Positions 1 through 10,494 of a stretch of 64,000 nucleotides of DNA are shown piece after piece (position 1 is the stretch's first letter; each line of letters begins with the position of its first letter). The notes below the pieces were generated by a model that saw nothing but the letters and a program-made list of their open reading frames with translations, was not told the DNA's origin and searched no databases. This DNA comes from Pseudofabraea citricarpa (taxonomy: Eukaryota; Ascomycota; Leotiomycetes; Helotiales; Dermateaceae): the NCBI GenBank assembly GCA_029641185.1, contig JAPWGK010000014.1, forward strand, positions 1,213,508 to 1,277,507, in the 5' to 3' direction. The translations under genes and the position numbers were made by a program.

Positions 1-2547
1 CGCCTCACCCACAATAGTCGAAAAGAGCTTCGCAAGGCAGACCGAGTCCAGAAGAAAGCGGCCAGGTGTGGGCCTCCATCCATCAAACGTCGCAAAATAC
101 AGCACCAGGAATACCAACCTGGAAACGCCCTCGACAAGCCATCGCAACTTGATTCAAGCAGACGAGAAACCAATGCAGACGAATCTGTATTAACTGTCTC
201 AGAGTCATTACTGTTTCAACCGAAGTCGATACTGAAGCATACAAAAAAAGTCGACCCACTGACAACACAATATCGACATTCATTATCTCCTACACCGCCG
301 ATACCCAGGGCTATCAAACACAAATTGGACGAAGACGATGAGGAGATTGCGGCATTGGAGAGAAAACTTGGTATCAAAGGGAAGAAAGGGCTACCGAAGT
401 CTTTTAAGGAGGATGGGTTAGATGAGTTACTGAACGGTCTCGACGACAATGAGGATGCAGAATTGCAGCATAAAAGGAATGCCAAGGCCGAAGCTGATGA
501 CTGGTTGGCTCAAAAGAGGAGGGCAGCTCATGATTCCATTCGAGAAGATCAAGGCAGGAACAAAGACCCACCTAAACTTGAAGACGAAGACCTGTCGGAG
601 TCTGACAAAGAACCTGACAAAGATGGCATGGATCTGGACCTGTCATTAGGTGGGCCTTGTTACATGGACGAGTTATCCAGCATAGATTATGGTACCTCCG
701 ATGATGGTCAAGAAGAGCATGAAACGGATGGAAACTTCGATGACTTCGATGGCTTCGATTCTGATCAGTCTATGATCCAACCACCAGCACCTCGTAGTCG
801 TGAGAATCCATATGTCGCCCCTACAACCAATAGAGATAATGCGCATCCAAAGTACGTTCCACCGTCACTGCGTAAATCAGCTTCGTCCGAGACTGAGCTG
901 TTGATCCGTTTGAGACGTCAAATTCAAGGACTGGTCAATCGTTTAACTGAGGCAAACCTGGTCTCTATCCTTTCGGACGTAGAAAAGATCTATCGGGACA
1001 ATGCACGTCAACATGTTACATCGACGCTGGTTGATCTTTTATTAACTCAGGTCTGTGCACCTACTAGCTTACCTGATACTTCCATCATTGTGCCTGCTGG
1101 CTTCATATCCGCTGTTTACAAGGTTATAGGTACGGATTTTGGTGCCCAGGTCGTACAGAGAACAGTTGAACTCTTCGATGGGCATTACGCACATGCAACG
1201 GGCGCCACTGGAAATGACCTTGGATCCATGCCTTCCGAAAATAGCAAGGAGACGTCGAACTTGATTACTCTACTTTCAGAACTGTATAACTTTCAAGTGG
1301 TTGGTAGTAACCTCATGTTCGACTACATTCGGGTCTTTTTAAGTAGGCTTTCTGAGTTGAATGCCGAGCTTCTCTTGAAGATGATCAGGACCTCTGGTCC
1401 CCAACTAAGGCAGGACGATCCGTCAGCCCTGAAGGATATCGTGGCGATGCTTCGCCCTGCGATATCCAGTATTGGTGAGGATAATATTTCTGTCCGTACT
1501 AAATTCATGATTGAAACCATGAATAATTTGAAGAATAACCGCATGAGGACTGGGGCTGTTGCATCTGCTGTGACTTCAGAGCACACGATAAGGATGAAAA
1601 AAACTCTTGGTACACTTAATACACGAAGTATCAAGGCCAGTGAGCCACTGCGAATCGGCTTGAAGGATATTCACGAGTCAGATAAAAAAGGGAAATGGTG
1701 GCTTGTAGGTGCAAGCTGGTCAGGTGGCACCCTGGGAGAAGAGACTCCTAATTTAACAACCCAGAAAAACGTAACTTCGCCACACGACAGAAGTACTCCA
1801 GTCGTTGATAGTGGGATCTCTGATCTCGCCCAACTAGCCAGCGAGCAACGGATGAACACGGATATTCGTCGTGCCATCTTCATCACCATTATGTCTGCCT
1901 CAGACTACCAGGATGCTTACCTACGGTTGATAAAACTCAAACTAAAGAAGGTGCAGGAGCTTGAAATCCCAAAGGTGTTAATTCGCTGTTCGAGTGCTGA
2001 ACAGAGCTACAATCCCTATTACACTTTGATAGCAAAGAAACTGTGTGGCGATAGAAAAATCAAGATGGCCTTTCAATTTAGCTTGTGGGATCTCTTCAAG
2101 AAGATGGGGGAGACAGACGAGGACAATGACACAGATATCGAAGGGAGCGAAGATGAGCTCACCACCAGGTCTCTCGTCAACCTGGCAAAGATGTATGGGG
2201 CTCTTATTGCTCAAGGTGGGATAGGATTGGGCGTTCTAAAACCACTTAACTTGACTTATCTACAACCCAAGACCAATGCTTTTGTGGAGGTTCTTCTAAT
2301 AACAGTCTTCCTGCAAGTACAGCACCATTCTAACACAGCACGAGACGAGCCAGCGGTTGTAAAGATATTCACAAGAGTGAACGAGACACCTCAGCTGATC
2401 AGAGGACTGCAGTACTTTCTCAAGAAGGTCGTAAGCAAAACTGATATATCTGGCGGTAGATCTGAGAAGATAACTGTCAAATGGGGGTGCAAAGTAGCAG
2501 CAGATGTTCTGAAAAACTTGGCGGCTGCTGGTCCAGGGAGGAGTTAG
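1..2547 (+). CDS. SGD1: Nucleolar MIF4G/MA3-domain protein, Sgd1/NOM1 family (5' partial)
   Basis: Members of this family act in the nucleolus in 18S rRNA processing and 40S subunit biogenesis; yeast Sgd1 was also found as an osmotic-growth suppressor. The frame is open from base 1, so the start codon lies upstream. The visible protein is about 848 residues and ends at TAG 2545-2547. It opens with the family's basic SRKELRKADRVQKK-type motif. An acidic, low-complexity stretch follows (visible residues about 110-290, rich in D/E). An alpha-helical MIF4G region lies at about 300-515, including VGSNLMFDYIRVFLSRLSEL. An MA3 region lies at about 610-740, with DIRRAIFITIMSASDYQDAY and the typical NPYYTLIAKKLC. 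No intron is visible. Family length is usually 800-900 residues, so only a few N-terminal residues should be missing. Assignment rests on motif recognition and is strong; the symbol is by homology. Confidence 0.9.
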   Translation, partial: RLTHNSRKELRKADRVQKKAARCGPPSIKRRKIQHQEYQPGNALDKPSQLDSSRRETNADESVLTVSESLLFQPKSILKHTKKVDPLTTQYRHSLSPTPPIPRAIKHKLDEDDEEIAALERKLGIKGKKGLPKSFKEDGLDELLNGLDDNEDAELQHKRNAKAEADDWLAQKRRAAHDSIREDQGRNKDPPKLEDEDLSESDKEPDKDGMDLDLSLGGPCYMDELSSIDYGTSDDGQEEHETDGNFDDFDGFDSDQSMIQPPAPRSRENPYVAPTTNRDNAHPKYVPPSLRKSASSETELLIRLRRQIQGLVNRLTEANLVSILSDVEKIYRDNARQHVTSTLVDLLLTQVCAPTSLPDTSIIVPAGFISAVYKVIGTDFGAQVVQRTVELFDGHYAHATGATGNDLGSMPSENSKETSNLITLLSELYNFQVVGSNLMFDYIRVFLSRLSELNAELLLKMIRTSGPQLRQDDPSALKDIVAMLRPAISSIGEDNISVRTKFMIETMNNLKNNRMRTGAVASAVTSEHTIRMKKTLGTLNTRSIKASEPLRIGLKDIHESDKKGKWWLVGASWSGGTLGEETPNLTTQKNVTSPHDRSTPVVDSGISDLAQLASEQRMNTDIRRAIFITIMSASDYQDAYLRLIKLKLKKVQELEIPKVLIRCSSAEQSYNPYYTLIAKKLCGDRKIKMAFQFSLWDLFKKMGETDEDNDTDIEGSEDELTTRSLVNLAKMYGALIAQGGIGLGVLKPLNLTYLQPKTNAFVEVLLITVFLQVQHHSNTARDEPAVVKIFTRVNETPQLIRGLQYFLKKVVSKTDISGGRSEKITVKWGCKVAADVLKNLAAAGPGRS

Positions 2548-3221
2548 GAATAGAGAGATAATACTTGAAATAGTCGGAATGTACTCGTCGCTTGTGCGTA
2601 TCTTTGCGGTCTTTGTAAGGGAGGTGGATATCCTTTCGGTTTGTGCCTTGATCGTATCACCCCTCACGATTAACTTTACTGGTCTACACGCGCAGGTATG
2701 GGGATTTTCGGATCCATTCAATCATCAGTTGGCCACAGAAGTATGACTTTCATGCGTCAACGATTGAGCAGCCCCTACTCCGTTAAGCGAGGTTATCGCG
2801 AGTCGGCGTTTTGCTCTTCGGCCGAAATTAAGCAGAAGTTTACTTTTGGCCATAAAGCTAATTTCTCGGCCGATGCCTAGGTACCTACTACAAGTTTGAT
2901 ATTGTCACAGACTCAGCCTTGTCAATATTTGCCACGTATAACTCTTCGATTGAACGCAGTCTGTTTGGCCCTTTGGTTTTAGCCCGACAAGCAGCATCTG
3001 ACAAAGTACTCAGTGCATAGGAGAAGGATTTATTTCTTCTCCCAGGGAATAGTTCCGCTTCGGCCGATGTTTTGTTACTGAGTCAAAGTATACACCACTC
3101 GCCCCTACGACCTCACACCTATAAGTACAGAACTTGACACTCGTTTGTTAACTATCCCTATTATTCTCGGCATAGTCTACAAGCAACCACAAACCAATAC
3201 TTCCCAAATTATAATCTAGAG
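2548..3221. promoter_or_regulatory. Intergenic region with three TCGGCCGA palindromes upstream of the aldo/keto reductase
   Basis: This 674-bp gap holds the 3' flank of the Sgd1-like gene and the probable promoter of the reductase. TCGGCCGA occurs three times: 2818-2825 (inside the perfect 10-bp palindrome TTCGGCCGAA, 2817-2826), 2866-2873 and 3060-3067. Adjacent CGG/CCG half-sites resemble targets of fungal Zn2Cys6 regulators, which is inference only. A TATA-like TATAAGTA lies near 3120, about 100 bp before the ATG. A short reading frame at 2698-2880 has no recognisable content and I do not call it a gene. Confidence 0.4.
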
Positions 3222-4468
3222 ATGGCATCTCACAAAGTTGGATACGTCAGGTGAGTAACTCGATTCATGAAGAGACAAGGATTGGGTATGCTTAACTCGG
3301 GTTATAGACTTGGAAATTCTGGCCTGAAGGTCTCCAAGGTCGTTCTTGGTTGCATGACATATGGCGATCCCAACTGGCAACCATGGTAAGTTAGGCCCCA
3401 CAGAAATAACTCAACCTCCTCTACGTTATGTAGAATTCCTCTTCGGAGTTCCTAGAACAAAGTAAACCAACACCGAGATTTTGTTTATAGGATCCTGGAC
3501 CAGGAGAGCGCATTACCGTTGATAAAGCATGCTTACGACCGAGGGATTAACACGTGGGATGTTGCAGACACTTACTCCAATGGTAGATCTGAAGAGATTC
3601 TCGGAAACGCCATTAAAAAATACAACATCCCCCGCTCAAAACTTGTTATTCTCTCCAAATGCTTCCACCATGTTGATGAGACACGTGGGCCACTCAATGC
3701 TACTGAGCATGGTATCAACGATGGCGAGAGGGTCAATCTGGTTGGGCTGTCTAGGAAGCATATCTTCGATGCGGTGGACAAAAGTGTTCAGAGGTTAGGT
3801 ACATATATTGATGTTTTGCAAATCCATCGTATTGACCGAGATACACCCATGGAGGAGATCATGAAAGCCTTAAACGATGTTGTTGAGAGTGGAAAAGTGC
3901 GGTACATTGGTGCAAGCTCGGTTAGTTATCAAACCATGTAACGAGGCTCACTTCTAACTATACGTTGCAGATGGCTGCATGGGAGTTCCAGATGCTCCAG
4001 AACGTCGCCGAGAAGCATGGCTGGCATAGGTTTATTTCAATGCAAGGCTTCTACAACCTCGTCTACAGAGAGGAAGAACGGGAGATGTTTCCTTATTGCA
4101 AAGCTACCGGAATTGGCCTGCTCCCTTGGTCACCACTTGCAGCTGGCGTTTTGGCTCATCCTTGGACAGATCGTACCGATCCACGTGAACAAACTGATGT
4201 TTTCTTGAAAATGTTATTCCGGAGTGAAGAATCCGCGGCTGCCAAGGACATTGTTGGTCGTGTGGAGTTGGTTGCCAAGGAAAGGGGTGTGAGCATGGCA
4301 CAGGTGGCAACAGCGTGGGTCATCTCTAAGGGAACTTCCCCGATTCTGGGCCTAGATTCAATTCAGAGAATCGACGAGGCTGTCGAGGCTACAAATATCA
4401 GATTAAGTGATGACCAAATCACGTTTCTGGAGGAATCTTATGCGCCGAAGGCTGCAATGACATTCTAA
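3222..4468 (+). CDS. Aldo/keto reductase, four exons
   Basis: Predicted cytosolic NADPH-dependent oxidoreductase reducing aldehydes or ketones; the substrate cannot be told. My model joins 3222-3250, 3308-3385, 3491-3920 and 3971-4468, giving 344 residues, the normal family length. Introns are 57, 105 and 50 nt with donors GTGAGT, GTAAGT, GTTAGT and acceptors TAG, TAG, CAG; CTAAC sits before the last acceptor. The (beta/alpha)8 fold starts RLGNSGLKVSKVVLGCMTYG. The catalytic tetrad reads as Asp59 and Tyr64 (WDVADTYSNGRSEE), Lys92 (ILSKCF) and His148 (LQIHRID). The C-terminal cofactor segment includes GTSPILGLDSIQRIDEAVEA. The sequence resembles the fungal group that includes yakc- and versicolorin-reductase-like proteins, but no biosynthetic cluster surrounds it. 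The third donor GTTAGT is weak; reading through it gives a premature stop, so splicing there is needed. Confidence 0.92.
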
Positions 4469-4732
4469 GGGAGTCAACATGGGCTTCTTCTAGTAGCCTA
4501 CCTACCGGTACCTAGGTAGCCAAAAGAAAATGTTTAAATCTATGCACACCGAGGAAAATGGGCTAGAATATCATAGTAGCAAGACGCTATGTTATGTCAT
4601 CCCATCCATATTTGCTTGTGAAAATAGGGTCTGATGCCGAAGTCACGGGACTGCCATCCGGGACGTCTCGCGCAGCCAAGGCAACACCACATTTGTAGAT
4701 ACCACCGCCGCCTCAGTCCGCAAATAGCTGCC
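4469..4732. promoter_or_regulatory. Short intergenic region with a CCTAGGTAG-type palindrome
   Basis: Only 264 bp separate the reductase stop from the amidase start, both on the plus strand. Positions 4496-4520 hold an almost perfect inverted repeat made of CTACCTA and CCTAGGTAG around CCGG. Similar CCTAGGTA words occur at 2876-2883 and near 10,408, both intergenic. It may be a terminator-like hairpin or a common promoter word; the sequence does not decide. An in-frame ATG at 4634 could extend the amidase by 33 residues but is not favoured. Confidence 0.35.
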
Positions 4733-6721
4733 ATGGGCTACCCTACCAGCAACACCGAAAACTTTATCAATTATCCCGTTCCATTGGAGGCGTATGTTAT
4801 CAACGACTGCGTCAGTGTTCGTACTGACTGACTCTGCCTCGCAGACCCGACGTCCCTTCCACAAGAGGAAGGAAGAGCAACCCTGCGATTTCGGGGATCA
4901 CGTTGGTAATAAGTGCTATACTGTAATTTCAACCAAGACTGTTATAGGGATAATGACCCAGCTGATATTTGTTCAGACTTGAGTGGCTGGGCCCACTACG
5001 AACATTCATCTGGAAAAATACAGGATTTGCAAGTTTGCGTTTGATTCGAAAACAGATAGAAGATTATGAGCCTAGATTTAATCCCATGGTAATTCCCAAA
5101 ACAGAGAACGCAGTTAATGATGCCCCAAAGAGAGGGCCTTCCCCGAAGAACAATCGGCCTGGATACTACACGAGTGCCGACTACCATGCATACTACACGT
5201 CAGGAGAGTTAACCCCCACCGCTGTCGTCAAAGCTATACTCCCCTTGATTCGAAGAGACCTCTCCCCCCGAGGAGAACATGCACTTGCCTGGCACGATAG
5301 CAGAGTGGATCTGGTCCTTGCTGCAGCTGAAGCATCTACTTTAAGATACCAAAACAATTGCCCTTTGAGCCCGTTGGATGGTGTGCCCACAGGCGTCAAG
5401 GACGATTATGATATGGAAGGATACCGAACTACTCTTGGCTCTGCAAATGATTATACTTATAAGCCGACTGGAACTGAGCCGACTACTAGCTGGTGCGTGC
5501 AGAAACTCGAGGATTCAGGAGCTATTATTCTTGGGAAATTAGCCATGAATGAATTTGGAATGGGTGAGCCTCACAGCTCAGAATTTCAACCTCCCGAAAC
5601 TAACAATTGTAGATACATCGGGAAATAATCCCGTCTACGGCACGCCACCCAATCCTCATAACCCCCTGTACTACACTGGGGGTAGTTCCTCGGGGCCTGC
5701 ATATGCAGTCAGCGCTGGCCTTATTCCATTTGCCCTAGGAAGTGATGGGGGAGGAAGCGTCCGTATACCTGCTTCGTTTTGTCACATCTATGGGTTGAAG
5801 CCTACGCACGGCAGAGTCTCTTCTGCGCCAACGGCTAACCATGCCAACACCTGTTCGGTAAATGGGCCACTGGCTTCAGATCTCGGAACACTTGCAATTA
5901 TTTATCGTACAATCGGAGAACCTGATGCTTCGTCACACTTCTCTGCTCCATCACCGCTCTCTTGCGTGGTTCCATCGCATGCCTCCTTGCAGCCTCGACT
6001 TCTCGGCGTCCCGGAAGAATGGATATCTTGGTCTACGCCAAAGACACAGCAACTTTGCTACTCGATTTTAGACAAGCTTGTGGGAACTCATAATTACAAG
6101 CTTGTTCCCGTCAAGATTCCATTTCTCGTCGAGGGTCAACTCGCACACGCAATGACCATGCTCACTGATGCAGCAACTTTACTTCCAGATACCAGCAATA
6201 TTACAGCCCCAAATAAGGTCCTTGTAGCTCTTGGATCCGTTACACCATCGACCGATTACCTCCTCGCTCAAAAATTACGACACCTTTTAATGCAACATCT
6301 ATCACACATCTGGAAACAATACCCGGGCATGATTATCGTAACTCCAACAACCGGTTGCGAGGGTTGGCCAATCCGCAGCGCAGCAGAGCTCAAGTATGGA
6401 CTTAGTGATGGCGATCAGACCCTGAAGACGATGGAATATGTCTGGATGGCAAATTTCACCGGCGTGCCGGCTTTGGCTCTGCCAGCAGGGTTTGCAGTTA
6501 TGAATGGTAGAGTGGAAGAGGATGTTCCGGTTGGGATAATGGGCATGGGAGAGTGGGGTGATGAGAATGCACTGTTGCAGTGGGGACTTGATGTTGAAGC
6601 ATTGACCGATGAGCCTTTGCGACGGCCTCCTATCTGGGTTGATGTTATACAAGCTGCAAAGCAGGAAATGATCAGGGGTCGTTTTATGGACCCTCTCGGA
6701 GATGTTCTTGTAGATCTATGA
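4733..6721 (+). CDS. Amidase-signature family hydrolase, four exons
   Basis: Predicted amide hydrolase with the Ser-cisSer-Lys triad; substrate unknown. The model joins 4733-4791, 4845-4922, 4977-5563 and 5613-6721, giving 610 residues. Introns are 53, 54 and 49 nt; the first has the branch site CTGAC and the last CTAAC. I chose the donor at 4923 for intron 2 because it alone keeps frame and reads ITLVISAILLEWLGPLRTF, the hydrophobic N-terminal segment usual in this fungal subgroup. Catalytic residues by this model are Lys187 (GVPTGVKDDYD), Ser266 (first Ser of GGSSSG) and Ser290 (SDGGGSVRIPAS). The spacings of 79 and 24 agree well with fatty-acid amide hydrolase (75 and 24). The start ATG 4733 has a good context (GCTGCCATGG). 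It is related to GatA/amdS-type enzymes but is not clearly a mitochondrial GatA. Confidence 0.9.
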
Positions 6722-7404
6722 AGGATTCTTATCATCACTTAGAGTATATCTAAATCAGATTGATGTATGTGCAACTAAATATATTGGCCGCTGATTTACG
6801 TTCTGACAGGTTCACAACCAAACTAACCAGATCGATCGATCCTCAGGTTAACCAAAGGCAATGCATTAGTCACAAGGGAAGACTCCTGGGATAGGATAGT
6901 TGAAGCACCACTCAGCTGGCAATCTCGCTGCTGGGTGGCTTGTTGAATGTCTCGTGCCTTGAAGTGTACGCAATTGAAGAATTATAGTTTTAGTACAGCA
7001 ATAAAAGCTAAGCGGAGGTTTACTTTCGAGATATAAGTCATTAACAATATGTTTACCAAGTCCAGCCACAAGTTAATTGGAGCATAAAGCCTATAGCTTA
7101 GGATATTCAGGTTGTTGAACCTGTTCTTGATGGACAAAGGCTAATTTGGAGTTCTGAACAGTGAGTACAGAGATCTACTGAAGTAAGTGGCAGTCTTCTG
7201 TCACACTGATCGAGTCATCCATCAGTAGCCAAGATCTTTACAGGTGAATTCTGTTCGTAAACCATCACAAGACATCTAGACCTCGTAAATGTATTTCCTT
7301 GGAGGCTCGGAATAGTTGACAACAACCATCTGAGATTCGTTCTTTCACCTGGCTGTGTGGCCTTGCACCGAGACGCAGACGTACAAAACTGCAAACATAA
7401 GATT
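6722..7404. other. Convergent 3' flanks, no gene seen
   Basis: This 683-bp gap lies between the stops of the plus-strand amidase and the minus-strand GH76 gene, so it should hold both terminators and 3' UTRs. Small reading frames inside (for example 6866-7069, minus strand) have no family features. I see no RNA gene or repeat apart from a short GATC run near 6832-6841. Confidence 0.5.
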
Positions 7405-8870
7405 TTACTCGGAAATCAACATAAGTGTACTAGCACCAATTACGCCTATTAAAATCAATGCTGTCAAGATTCCTGCACCCACTTTATCCGCTGTTGTTAC
7501 ATCAGGCCCAGACAGACGTTCCGTGTCACTCGTAACAGTGCTTCCTACATTGTCATCACCCTTGCTTGTTCCTGTCCCCTTAACCTCTGACCTCCATCCC
7601 GGCGCCTTGTCCACCAAATTACTTTGAATTATCTCCATAACAGCCATTTGTTCACCCACACCGAGACTACCATCATTGGCTCGTTGTGTCCATCTCAAAC
7701 CACATGCGGTGCCAGTGTCACCAGCTGTACAGGTCTCTACCGCAGCCAGAGCAGAAGCTTGGAATTCCACAATGATGTTGTCGTGAGTGTGCGGGACGAG
7801 TTCTGCCGTAGCCGCGAGCCAGCGCGTATAGTATGCCTTGAAAGAACGCTGATCAATGTTGCACTGTGCCGCTTCACAGCCCTCGTACAGAACGTCGTCA
7901 ATGAAGAATTTCTTGCCAGCCGCAATAAGATTATCAACGCGGTCTTTCCATATTTCGCTACCATTTGTCTGTGTCTTGTCAGTGATTGTGGGCCAAACGT
8001 TGGTTTGCTGAATCCTACATAGTTATACATAGCTGCTGCGCCAAGAAGAAAAATCCCGCTGTTATACGTCCATGTATTACCATCCATGCCAGTGCAATTA
8101 TCTGTATTGTGTGCTCCATCAATAATGTGGTAAGTGTCGTGCTTGATATAACCAACACCCCACATCCAATCCCAGGTTTTTACTGCCTCGTCTGCATATG
8201 ATTGATTGCCGGAGTATAACGCTAACCTCGCGGCTAGATTGAAGTAGCCTCCATTTGAGATGCTGTTTTTGTAATTGTACCCGGTGTTGAAGGGGAAAAT
8301 CTGCCATCTTAATCCTCCTCCGCATGAGCTATTGTCCCATCGTGGTTTTTGCGTTTCAAAGACTGTCTGAGCAAGTGCAAGCCACCCTGGCTGGTCGTCG
8401 GGCGGATCTGCGAACCCCGTCTCTGCTGCTGTCATCGCTGCCATTCCCCAAAATGCCTGGTCATCGTTGCCCAAGGTCTTTGACTGATTCGTAGGCATGA
8501 AGTCATGCTCTATACCGGCTTGGTGTAGCAACCCTTCTGTGACAATCTCGTTGTATGTTGTATCGCCTGTATAATACCAGTAATTGATCAACGAGCCAAA
8601 CCTGTGTATATTATATCAATGAATGCTCCCGAGACACTCGAAGAACACTTACATAGCTCCGCATTCCCACCAGTAGTAGGGGTCAGGTAAGTTCCCTGGA
8701 ACATCTCCCGTCTCGTTTCCTGTATAATATTGCATCATGTCATACGCAGCTCTGCCAGCCGCTTGCTTTATTGACTCGTCATCGTCGAGGTTCAGGTTTA
8801 TAGCGGCGGCTACAAGCCTTCCAGATATTGTACATAAAGCTGCTGTATGGGCGAAGGAAGTGAGCCTCAT
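7405..8870 (-). CDS. GH76 family Dfg5/Dcw1-type mannosidase/transglycosidase, three exons
   Basis: Dfg5/Dcw1-like proteins act at the cell surface and are thought to transfer GPI-anchored glycoproteins onto wall glucan. The model is the complement of 8653-8870, 8019-8601 and 7405-7968, giving 454 residues, typical for the family. Introns are 51 nt (8602-8652, donor GTAAGT) and 50 nt (7969-8018, donor GTAGGA, branch CTGAC). Removing the second one restores [18 protein letters not shown] and the rest of the domain. Features seen are an N-terminal signal peptide ([17 protein letters not shown]), the family motif [12 protein letters not shown], the paired catalytic aspartates Asp119-Asp120 in [18 protein letters not shown], several N-x-S/T sites, and the C-terminal TACGLRWT block. 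The hydrophobic tail ([17 protein letters not shown]) fits a GPI-anchor signal. The start ATG at 8870 is chosen because it begins the signal peptide. Confidence 0.92.
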
Positions 8871-9804
8871 GCTGAGAAAAATGGTCGCATAGATTAGACA
8901 ATGAATCAAAAAGGACCGAGCAAGCTAGATGTGAAAGTTGTGGTGATTTGAACGAGTGACCAAATACAAAAGAACGTATGGAAAGGAATGAACGGGATCA
9001 AATGCTCTGGACTGCGAAGAGCATATTGACAGCACGACTATGTGCCAATGTTGTCGCTTCTAGCCAAGCTGAAGACACAGCACAGCCATGCTTCCAAGGT
9101 GTTGCCGAGCGATATAACTTGACACCATCGTGTAATACGAGTGATTGGCAAATTAACATCTGTCTCAAATCCTCTTGATTATCCTTGATGCTACACCCGT
9201 ACGAGTGATGTGGACAGCATTGTACTGTAGCGCATCGCTGCCATGGACATGGCTGCAATGAAATCTTGGGATCTTTCTCTAGATTGGTAGGTGTCCTTGG
9301 AGTGTTTTAATATTAATGTAAGACTGGCTATGAGGTCATAATAAGTCTGTCTGTTATGAAACAACCGAGATCATCCGAACGGCAGAATTCTTGGCTTCTA
9401 ATAATATCCGGAAGTTGCGGATAAAAGAAAGCAAAACGCTAAGGAATGCTAGTGTGTTTGCTTCTTAGAATAAGGTACGACTGGAAAGAAGTTAATCCCG
9501 TGACCATATACGGAGGAGGTCACGGTCAAAAGTAATAGGAATCGCCAGGGTGGTGGTTATAGTAAGCTTGGCAGTTGGGAAGATTATAGCGCCTAATCGT
9601 CGTGAGACATCCGCCTCGCTTCCCCTTTTTCGACTTTCTGGTTATAGTTTACCGAAGGTATGATGTTACTTCTGGACAAAGTTTGGGAGAACTATTTCTT
9701 CTCCAGGGAAGAACCAGAGCTAGTTATTTTGAGTGCTGGGGGTTCTATCTTGGATATTATAGATGATAAGTTTATAAGAACTTTTAAGGTTACAAGGTAA
9801 TTAT
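8871..9804. other. Intergenic region, promoter side of the GH76 gene
   Basis: About 930 bp with no convincing gene. The minus-strand frame at 8998-9258 has no domain, no signal peptide and no plausible spliced partner. A segment near 9673-9718 (ATTTCTTCTC then CAGGGAA) resembles a segment near 2999-3056 upstream of the reductase, suggesting a small dispersed repeat. Base composition becomes AT-rich and TpA-rich from about 9,740. Confidence 0.4.
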
Positions 9805-9805
9805 T

Positions 9806-10156
9806 AGTTCTACGCGTTGTCCTCCTATTAGCGCTTTGCTAGGAGTCGGTAAAAGCGAGTACGTATTATACTAAAAATTACCCTAAAAAAAATTACACTA
9901 AAAAATATGCGAAGAATCTGAAAAAACTAGATTTTATTCTTTAAAATCCGAACCCTTAAATAATAACTACTATAGAAAAAGTATCTAACTCTTAGATATA
10001 TCGATTTATTATTACTAGAAGTATATAACCGCTAAGTCTTATAAGTCTAGCTATTATGTATACCTGAAGATAACCTAGTATATACTCGCTTTCTAGCACG
10101 CACTCGCTTTCGGCGACTACTAGCGAAGCGCTAGTAGGAGTGCCACGCGTGGAACC
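9806..10156. mobile_element. Small inverted-repeat element (MITE-like), about 350 bp
   Basis: Two long arms face each other. The left arm begins about 9806 and its core is 9812-9848; the right arm core is 10114-10150. The 37-nt cores match at 31 positions when one is reverse-complemented. Similarity continues inwards through AAAGCGAGT to roughly 9865 and 10095, and outwards for about six bases. The terminal words are ACGCGT on both sides. The interior is AT-rich with no coding potential, so the element is non-autonomous. Most arm differences are C/T or G/A, consistent with mild RIP. I cannot settle a target-site duplication, so the exact ends and superfamily are open. Confidence 0.65.
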
Positions 10157-10494
10157 GACAATTAGATAATAAAGATTAGTTTTAGTCGCTGCCTAGCGGT
10201 AGAGGAATTTGCAAATTCACTATTGTGAAGTGGACCAGTAAAAATTATTCCGGCAGAAAATCTTATATACTCACTTCGTCGCCTCTAAATCCTCCATTTA
10301 TAGAATACCGCCTGCAGATTTCTATGCCTAGCGCAGGAGTACCCCCCGCAAATAGCAAGGGTCTTTATATTAGCACCCAATGGACTAAAAACATGGTACA
10401 CCGGGTACCTAGGTATATATTTCTTCCCTTGTTTCTTCCTGTCTACATTGAATCATCTTCTTGACATGAGAATTACCCGATTTAGACTATCAAG
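10157..10494 (+). promoter_or_regulatory. Probable promoter of the membrane-protein gene
   Basis: The stretch returns to normal base composition after the inverted-repeat element. A TATA-like TATATATT at 10,412-10,420 follows a CCTAGG word and lies about 80 bp before the ATG at 10,495. A frame at 10,225-10,464 has no recognisable content and overlaps this promoter, so it is not called. Confidence 0.35.

Noticed and set aside
2698..2880. Plus-strand 60-residue frame after the Sgd1-like gene
   Set aside because: No recognisable content and no splice partner; probably 3' flank.
4794..4982. 62-residue frame overlapping amidase exon 2
   Set aside because: Wrong frame of the amidase; the spliced model explains this stretch better.
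7737..7968. Unspliced continuation of the GH76 exon in its own frame ([10 protein letters not shown]...)
   Set aside because: Reading through intron 7969-8018 gives an unrelated Arg-rich tail; splicing restores the conserved domain.
8998..9258. Minus-strand 86-residue frame upstream of the GH76 gene
   Set aside because: No domain or signal, and it lies where the promoter should be.
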